Source: Bacillota bacterium
Lineage (GTDB): Bacteria > Bacillota > Clostridia > Acetivibrionales > JAFADI01
Assembly: GCA_023424965.1 (NCBI GenBank)
Contig: JAFADI010000186.1
Span: forward strand, 1 to 12,337
Direction of reading: 5' to 3'
Length of the DNA stretch: 12,337 nt
Under the pieces are notes generated by a model. It was not told where the DNA came from and made no database searches. It was given only the letters and a program-made list of their open reading frames with translations. Below, in pieces: positions 7,150 through 12,337 of this stretch. Numbering within the stretch: the first letter of the stretch is position 1; every line of letters begins with the position of its first letter. The position numbers and the translations under genes were made by a program.

Positions 7150-7175
7150 AAAAAATAGAGGTTTGTTCGCAAACC
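7150..7175 (-). terminator. Weak terminator-like hairpin (or operator dyad) before the SDR gene
   Basis: On the - strand GGTTTG and CAAACC form a 6-base-pair stem with a CGAA tetraloop (7175-7160), followed after four bases by six T's (7155-7150). It lies about 90 bases after the stop of the upstream binding-protein gene and about 36 bases before the SDR start. A stem this short with three A-T pairs would terminate only partly, so it may lower readthrough into the SDR-transporter genes. The same 16-base dyad could instead be a protein-binding site. Confidence 0.4.
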
Positions 7176-7265
7176 GGATTTTATTCAATGAAAGCCCTGT
7201 TTAATTGTGCCTTTGGAATATCAGAATTGTATGGCGTGTAGAACAGCCTTTTGGGTCTGCCGGGT

Positions 7266-8636
7266 CTATTTCTCTTTCTTCAGCACTTCATCGGCTCTTT
7301 TTTTCATATTGTCAATGGCTTCCTCCACGGAGATCAAGCCGGTAAGCGCCCGGTCCTCTTCCTCATCCACAATTTTTGTGATCTCGGGAGCACCCTTTGT
7401 CCGGGTCTGAATGGCATACTTTTTAAATTTGGTCCCCAGGTATATCTCCTTAAAGGTCTTCAGGTCGAACAACCTTTCCGTTCCCTCCAGGATAACCCTT
7501 GCCGCCTCCTCCATATCGATGTCAGAGCTGGCGGGTATCCTGCCCGACCTTGCCACATACAGCATACCCTTTGTCTGGAACCACCTCATGAACTTAAAAG
7601 CCGCTTCTTTGTGGGGAGACCTGGCGCTGATGCTCATGATGTCGCTTGCTCCCCCGGGGCAGTAATAGTCTTTCTGGGCATGGTCCATTTTGGGTATGGG
7701 AGCAAAAGCAGTGACAAAGTCATGGGGATACCTGCCCAGGTCCTTTATATACCTGAATATCCACGGGGAATCCACCATCGCCACTTTACCCGTCAAAAAC
7801 AAATCCTGGGGCTGCAGCTTCCTGGTCATGGTCTCTTCCAGGGTGGGCATCGACCCGTCGGTAAAGGTCATGTCATAGTATAGCTGCAAGCCCTTTTTCA
7901 CCTCCGGCCTGTCAAAACCACTGGTACCGTCCCCGTTCCAGAGAAAATCCCCGCCCAGCTTTGTCCTTACGGAGTTCATCCACTTATACCAATCCGTATC
8001 ATCCAGCAGGGCGCCGTAGCGTTTTTCCGGACCTTCTCCCGCGGAAAGCGCTTTTGCAATGCTCCTGTATTCCTCGATGGTCCAGTCCTCCGGTATGGGA
8101 ATGCCGGCCCTGTCCAGCAGGTCCTTGTTAAGAAGGTAGCATTGATATTTGATGGAATTTACCATGCCATAGGGTTTACCGTCCACCTCCGCCGATATGG
8201 CCACTTCTCCCACATCCTCCCGGGGATCATAGCCATTGGCCTCAAACAGGCCGCTCAATTCCAGCGCCGCCCCGTTTTTGGCCCTCATCACAAGGCGGTT
8301 GAGGTTGTTGCCGTAAGTCTGGAATAGATCCACCGCGCCGCCGGACATCAACGTGGTGTCCAGATTCATGTTGCCGTTGTCGTCATTTACAAAGCGTATG
8401 TATTCGACTTCGATCTCGTCCTGGGAATGATTAAATGCAGCAATTGTATTTGTATCCACGATGGCAAACTCCGGCACACCCCCCCAAAAAGAAAGCTTGA
8501 TCTTCTCTGCGGGAGACCGCTGAACAGACGGGCCTTTACCGGGGGCGTCCTTTAAAAAAGCCGTACAGCCCGAAGACATTACCGCTATGCTTAAAAACAC
8601 CGCCAATAGCCCCTGCATCCTTATAAATCTTTTCAT
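7266..8636 (-). CDS. Second extracellular solute-binding lipoprotein, next to the two-component genes
   Basis: 456 residues. The N-terminus has a positive start, a hydrophobic core (9-20) and SSGC with a probable lipidated Cys24; position -3 is Ser rather than the usual Leu/Val/Ile, so the lipobox is slightly off consensus. The mature part begins KLSFWGGVPEF and carries GKVAMVDSPWIFRYI and PHKEAAFKFMRWF, typical of CUT1-type binding proteins. The family normally delivers sugars to an ABC transporter. Because another binding protein sits directly before the permeases, and this one follows the regulator gene after 181 bases with its own possible promoter, it may be an alternative receptor for the same permeases or a ligand-binding partner of the sensor kinase. 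GGGAGA lies 6 bases before the ATG. The stop is TAG at 7268-7266. Confidence 0.92.
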   Translation of the reverse strand: MKRFIRMQGLLAVFLSIAVMSSGCTAFLKDAPGKGPSVQRSPAEKIKLSFWGGVPEFAIVDTNTIAAFNHSQDEIEVEYIRFVNDDNGNMNLDTTLMSGGAVDLFQTYGNNLNRLVMRAKNGAALELSGLFEANGYDPREDVGEVAISAEVDGKPYGMVNSIKYQCYLLNKDLLDRAGIPIPEDWTIEEYRSIAKALSAGEGPEKRYGALLDDTDWYKWMNSVRTKLGGDFLWNGDGTSGFDRPEVKKGLQLYYDMTFTDGSMPTLEETMTRKLQPQDLFLTGKVAMVDSPWIFRYIKDLGRYPHDFVTAFAPIPKMDHAQKDYYCPGGASDIMSISARSPHKEAAFKFMRWFQTKGMLYVARSGRIPASSDIDMEEAARVILEGTERLFDLKTFKEIYLGTKFKKYAIQTRTKGAPEITKIVDEEEDRALTGLISVEEAIDNMKKRADEVLKKEK

Positions 8637-8671
8637 TGCGAATCTCCCGTTTACTTTACCCTTATACTCTC

Positions 8672-8677
8672 ATTATA
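8672..8677 (-). promoter_or_regulatory. Candidate -10 box for the second binding-protein gene
   Basis: A perfect TATAAT on the - strand, 35 bases before the ATG at 8636, with no good -35 hexamer 16-18 bases upstream (only AT-rich sequence). A consensus -10 with a poor -35 is what an activator-dependent promoter often looks like, and the AraC-type regulator encoded just upstream is the obvious candidate activator. A second TATAAT at 8722-8717 also lacks a -35 box. Confidence 0.5.
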
Positions 8678-8723
8678 GCTTGTTTGCCCGGTTTTAAAAT
8701 AAACGAAGTTCAAGGAATTATAT

Positions 8724-8813
8724 AAAATATTACGTTTATCTTTTTCTCCCGTCCGGCTTTTTAAAAGTTCTCCGGCAGTTATTTAAAATATTCCAAAAAA
8801 CCTTCAAAATATT
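8724..8813 (-). promoter_or_regulatory. Repeated AT-rich motif, candidate regulator sites
   Basis: The octamer AATATTTT (- strand) occurs three times in the gap after the regulator gene: 8813-8806, 8792-8785 and 8731-8724. The first two are exactly 21 bases apart, and their match extends to about 12 of 13 bases (GAATATTTTRAA, read on the - strand). Two helical turns is the spacing at which AraC-type proteins commonly bind direct half-sites. The region is AT-rich, so chance repeats are possible. The nearest copy is about 50 bases upstream of the TATAAT box. Confidence 0.35.
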
Positions 8814-8817
8814 CTCA

Positions 8818-10446
8818 TTACTTCCTGAATTCATTGGGGTACATGCCTGTCACCCTTTTAAAGACGGTACTGAAATAGTTGAAATTGTCGTAGCCCACCC
8901 TCAGCGCCACCTCATAATTCTTTAAAGGCGTCGTCCTCAGCAGTTCCTTCGCCTTTTCCATGCGGACATTGATAAAATAATTATTAAAGGTCTGTCCCGT
9001 TTCCTTCTTGAAAATGCTGCAAAAATAATTTTTCCCAACATTCAGGAAAGCCGCCGCCTGCTCCAGGCTCATGTCCTCCCGGTAGTTTTCCTCGATATGC
9101 AGCAGCAGCCTCCTTATTTCTTCGGTGTATGCCCCCTTCAGGCTTTTGTTGTATGCGTCTCCGTACTCCTGCAGGCATACTTCAACCAGGGTTTCCAGCC
9201 GGTGTATGTTATCCGCCCTCTGGAAATCCTCCTCCTTCAGGTCGAAATCCAGCGGGTTTCCTTCCTCATCCGTCATGTTGTGAAGCCTGGATAGCTGGCC
9301 CAGGGTGGAAAGGACCATCCTGCCCATCCTCCGGACATCTCCCGGGTTCAGGTCTTTTTCGGAGCCGGCTTTTTCCAGGAGCTCTCTTATGCAGCCGCCT
9401 GCGCCTTCAATATCTCCTGCATCCAGGGAGCCATGGATTCTTTTCTGTGTCCCGCCGTCAAAATATTCATGGACCTGCCTGCTGTAATTTATGCCGCCGG
9501 AATAAAACACCCGGCCTTCCTTGTAATAAAAACCGTGTTCCACGGCTTTCAGCGCCTTTTTATGCCCTTCGCCCAGTTGGTCCATGTCTCTGGCCAGTTC
9601 GTCGCAAACACCGATGGACACACTTATGTTCAGGTATGTCAGCACAAGTTCCTTGAGATGCCGGCTAAAATCGCCGATATCCTTTGAAACTTTGGCGAAG
9701 CTGTCCACAGAGGGCTCAAAGGTGAAAACCATCACAAAGCTGTCGTTGCTTTCCGCAAAGGCTTCCATGACGAGCTGCTTCGGTACTGCCTCCTCCATGA
9801 TGTTCAATACCGCATAGCGGAGCAATTCCGGCTCAAGCTTCGCCTTCTTCTGTTCGTTGAGATAATTGTTCATCTGCATGACGGCAATCCCGTAGTTCCC
9901 TTTTGAAAAGCGGATTCCCAGCTCCTCCGCTTCCCCCAGCAAGCCTTCCGCAGAAAGGTAATTGCCGCTCAATACCTTTTTGAAAAACTTTTCCTTGATA
10001 GCGTCCATGTTGTGATTTATTTTTCTCTGGAGTGAGTTTTCATGGCTTGTCCGTTCTTTCAGGGCGTTTATCTGGATTTTTATGTTTTCCATTACTTCCA
10101 GGAGCTCCTCCCTCCGCATGGAAAGCTTCAGGATGTAATCGACGGCCCCCAGCTTCATGGCCTGCTTCACGTATTCGAAATCGTTATGGCAGCTCAGTAC
10201 CAGCACCCAGATGTGGCCATGCTCCTCCCGTATTTTGCGGATCAATTGGATTCCATCCATTCCCGGCATTTTTATGTCGGTGATGACGATATCCGGCGCC
10301 AACTGCCGGATTTTTGACAGGGCTTCTTCACCCTCCCCCGCTTCTCCCACCACCTCGAAGCCGTGGCTGTTCCAATCGATCATTGACCCTATTCCCACTC
10401 TCACTACCAGTTCATCGTCCACAATCAAGACCCTGAGCATATTCAT
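8818..10446 (-). CDS. AraC-type two-component response regulator (YesN-like)
   Basis: 542 residues. The receiver domain (about 3-120) has the acidic pair Asp10-Asp11, the phosphoacceptor Asp57 in VITDIKMPGMDG, Ser85 and Lys107. A middle region (about 130-430) includes a YesN-typical segment VSIGVCDELARDM (276-288). The C-terminal AraC domain (about 443-542) has two helix-turn-helix units near 460-480 and 509-532, ending with the family signature GYDNFNYFSTVFKRVTGMYPNEFRK split over 518-542. It should be phosphorylated by the kinase encoded just upstream and activate the transport and catabolic genes. The ATG at 10446 overlaps the kinase stop as ATGA; the ATG at 10440 gives the more usual MLRVLIVDDE and a better distance from AGAGGG, so either may be the true start. 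Confidence 0.94.
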   Translation of the reverse strand: MNMLRVLIVDDELVVRVGIGSMIDWNSHGFEVVGEAGEGEEALSKIRQLAPDIVITDIKMPGMDGIQLIRKIREEHGHIWVLVLSCHNDFEYVKQAMKLGAVDYILKLSMRREELLEVMENIKIQINALKERTSHENSLQRKINHNMDAIKEKFFKKVLSGNYLSAEGLLGEAEELGIRFSKGNYGIAVMQMNNYLNEQKKAKLEPELLRYAVLNIMEEAVPKQLVMEAFAESNDSFVMVFTFEPSVDSFAKVSKDIGDFSRHLKELVLTYLNISVSIGVCDELARDMDQLGEGHKKALKAVEHGFYYKEGRVFYSGGINYSRQVHEYFDGGTQKRIHGSLDAGDIEGAGGCIRELLEKAGSEKDLNPGDVRRMGRMVLSTLGQLSRLHNMTDEEGNPLDFDLKEEDFQRADNIHRLETLVEVCLQEYGDAYNKSLKGAYTEEIRRLLLHIEENYREDMSLEQAAAFLNVGKNYFCSIFKKETGQTFNNYFINVRMEKAKELLRTTPLKNYEVALRVGYDNFNYFSTVFKRVTGMYPNEFRK

Positions 10447-12290
10447 CCCTCTCCAAACCCATTCTCTGCAACTTTTTCTTCCTGTAAAACATAGGGCAGC
10501 ACCATCTTCACCTTGGTGCCCAGGTTAAGGGCACTGTTGATGCAAAGCCCATACTGGCTCCCGTAGAAAAGCTGTATCCGCTCCTCCACATTGGCAAGTC
10601 CTATTCCGTTCAAGCGGTCGGCATCGGTATTTGTCTTTTTGAGGAGCCGTTCCGCCATATGCTTTTCCATCCCTACGCCGTTGTCCTTCACTGCCACCTC
10701 CAGCTTGTCCCCGTTTTTAACGGCACGGATGCCCACCACTCCACCGTATTCTTTTTTTGACAGCCCGTGGATGATGGAATTTTCAACGATGGGCTGCAGG
10801 ATGAAGCGCGGCACCATACAGTTCTGCAGCTCCGGCGGAATGTCGTACTCCGCGGTGAACCGGTTGTTGAAACGGATCCGCTGGATGTAAATATAGCTTT
10901 TCACATTTTCAAGCTCTTCTTTTAAAGAAATGATGTCGTTCCCCCGGTTAATGCTCCTTTCCAGCAATATGCCCAGGTTGGAGACCATTTCCGCCACCGT
11001 GTCGGTAGCTCCCATGATTGCCGTCCATTTTATGGTATTGAGCGTGTTGAACAGGAAGTGGGGATTTATTTGTGCCATCAGCATCTCCAGCTTGATGGCA
11101 TCCTTCTTCTTCTGTTCTTCCGCCAGCATCTTTTCTTCTTCAGAAATTCTTGTGATAAGCTCTTTTTGCTTGGCCATCATGTTGTTGAAGGATTGGCCCA
11201 GGATACTGATTTCATCGATTCCTTTCAATTCCAGCCTCACATCCATATCCCCCTCCTCCACCTTTTTCATCAGCCTGACGAGCTTTCTTACCGGCAGGGT
11301 TATCCTGGAGGAAAACGCCATCAATGCAATCAAAACGATGATCAAAAGGATAAGGCTGGCTGCCAGCACCTGCTTCATCAATTGCTTCGGCTCTGCGATC
11401 ACACTGTTGTAGGGGATGACCTGAATGAGCTTCCACCGGTTTTTCTTCAAAACCAGATGATTTACCAGCATTTGCTGGCCGTTCAGCTTATACAGGCTGT
11501 TTCCCTGGTCCGCTTCAAAAAGAGATCCCGCAAAACCGCATTCGTAGATGGATTTTCCAATCAAGCCTTTATCCCGGTGGGATATGATGATGCCCTTCTC
11601 ATCCGTAAGGTAGATGTCCCCTTCCGTAGAATAGTGGTAGGCGGGGCTGAGCTGCTTGTACAATTCACTCTCATTGATGCTTATAAGGACCGTGCCCAGG
11701 GTTTGGGTGAAGGTGTCGTTGAGGATGTTTGTGGAAGCGGAGATGAGAAACTTTTCGTTGGTTTCTTCGTTTTTGATATACTGCTCCTGGGGAGCAATCC
11801 AGTTGAAGGCGCCTCCCAGATTCAAGGAATCCAGGTACCATTTTTGTTTTCTGAAATCCGAATAGTCATAATAGTTTCTGGGCCAGGAGGAAATGATGTC
11901 TCCGTTTCTGGGGACGATGGTGATATGAAAATACTGGTTGAGATAATTCACCCGTATGTTGGAAAAAAGTTTTTCGATGTCAAAGAAGTACTTGATACTG
12001 ATATTTTCTTCATCCGCCTTTTCCGCCAGGGCGTTGATGATATTTTTATCCATGCTGATAAACTTGGCGGTGGTCATCATGCTGTCCATGGTCTTGTTGA
12101 GATTGCCTTCAATGAGGGACATGTTGTTAAAGGCGGATTGGGTGGATTTTGAAATCAGGCTTGCTTCAAAATAGTTGAAAATATAGAGGTACAACAGGCT
12201 CACAGGCAAAATGATATACAGGGTCACAGAAAGAATGAGCTTTTTATTTATGGAGCCTGCAAACAAATAAAATATTTTTCTTAAAAGCAT
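10443..12290 (-). CDS. Sensor histidine kinase (YesM/His_kinase family, HAMP)
   Basis: 615 residues. A first membrane helix (about 18-40) and a second (about 305-327) enclose a roughly 265-residue extracytoplasmic sensor, probably Cache-like (DIYLTDEKGIIISHRD at 225-240). A HAMP domain (about 328-380) and a charged coiled-coil linker (380-402) follow. The phosphoacceptor is His411 in NPHFLFN, the signature of the YesM/LytS-type kinases. The ATP-binding domain has Asn504 in VENSIIHG, DNGVGM at 536-541 and GIGLANV at 562-568. It should sense an extracellular sugar-like signal and phosphorylate the adjacent AraC-type regulator. An in-frame TAG two codons before the ATG at 12290 fixes the earliest start. 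No good ribosome site is visible there, which is unusual next to its neighbours. Confidence 0.94.
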   Translation of the reverse strand: MLLRKIFYLFAGSINKKLILSVTLYIILPVSLLYLYIFNYFEASLISKSTQSAFNNMSLIEGNLNKTMDSMMTTAKFISMDKNIINALAEKADEENISIKYFFDIEKLFSNIRVNYLNQYFHITIVPRNGDIISSWPRNYYDYSDFRKQKWYLDSLNLGGAFNWIAPQEQYIKNEETNEKFLISASTNILNDTFTQTLGTVLISINESELYKQLSPAYHYSTEGDIYLTDEKGIIISHRDKGLIGKSIYECGFAGSLFEADQGNSLYKLNGQQMLVNHLVLKKNRWKLIQVIPYNSVIAEPKQLMKQVLAASLILLIIVLIALMAFSSRITLPVRKLVRLMKKVEEGDMDVRLELKGIDEISILGQSFNNMMAKQKELITRISEEEKMLAEEQKKKDAIKLEMLMAQINPHFLFNTLNTIKWTAIMGATDTVAEMVSNLGILLERSINRGNDIISLKEELENVKSYIYIQRIRFNNRFTAEYDIPPELQNCMVPRFILQPIVENSIIHGLSKKEYGGVVGIRAVKNGDKLEVAVKDNGVGMEKHMAERLLKKTNTDADRLNGIGLANVEERIQLFYGSQYGLCINSALNLGTKVKMVLPYVLQEEKVAENGFGEG

Positions 12291-12337
12291 AAACTATACC
12301 ATCATTCCGATCATTATTTTATCGCACCGTCGTCTTT

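Noticed and set aside
11058..12152. 364-codon + strand open frame opposite the histidine kinase
   Set aside because: It lies wholly antisense to a kinase with intact motifs, and it shows no domain and no ribosome site.
12291..12337. Possible promoter upstream of the kinase (TAAAAT at 12321-12316)
   Set aside because: Too little upstream sequence remains in the window to judge a -35 box, and the AT-rich hexamer alone is weak evidence.
1..12337. tRNA or rRNA genes, CRISPR arrays, insertion-sequence transposases, phage genes
   Set aside because: None were seen. The only repeat element is the palindrome near 582-668, and no transposase gene accompanies it here.

Overview
The window looks like a chromosomal carbohydrate-utilisation locus from a member of the Bacillota, probably a Clostridia-type anaerobe. 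The evidence is the strong AGGAGG-type ribosome sites, a YesM/YesN-type two-component pair, lipoprotein solute-binding proteins feeding CUT1 sugar permeases, and a cyclodeaminase/cyclohydrolase of the FchA type. Base composition is moderate. I cannot name the species from the sequence.

Layout: one gene lies on the + strand at the left edge, a partial cyclodeaminase/cyclohydrolase (1-579). The other nine genes are on the - strand and are read from right to left. First comes a sensor histidine kinase (12290-10443), coupled to an AraC-type response regulator (10446-8818). A 181-base gap follows, with a TATAAT box and a repeated AT-rich motif, and then a solute-binding lipoprotein (8636-7266). 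After a 152-base gap containing a weak terminator-like hairpin come a short-chain dehydrogenase (7113-6358, probable TTG start), a second solute-binding lipoprotein (6307-4895), two CUT1 permeases (4835-3966 and 3973-3128, overlapping), an FAD-dependent oxidoreductase (3087-1723) and a zinc-dependent alcohol dehydrogenase (1693-662). The gap between the last gene and the convergent cyclodeaminase is almost wholly a long palindromic repeat (582-652) plus a partial extra copy.

How the genes may work together (inference): the kinase senses an extracellular carbohydrate, polyol or related solute, possibly with the help of the adjacent lipoprotein. The regulator switches on the transport and catabolic genes. 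The second lipoprotein and the permeases import the solute, with the ATPase supplied from elsewhere in the genome. Three oxidoreductases of unrelated folds (SDR, FAD-dependent, zinc MDR) then oxidise or interconvert it. No glycoside hydrolase, sugar kinase, isomerase or aldolase is present in the window, so the substrate and pathway remain unidentified.

The most notable non-coding items are the palindromic repeat at the convergent gene ends, the AT-rich direct repeats spaced 21 bases apart upstream of the first lipoprotein gene, and the stem-loop between the second lipoprotein and the permeases.
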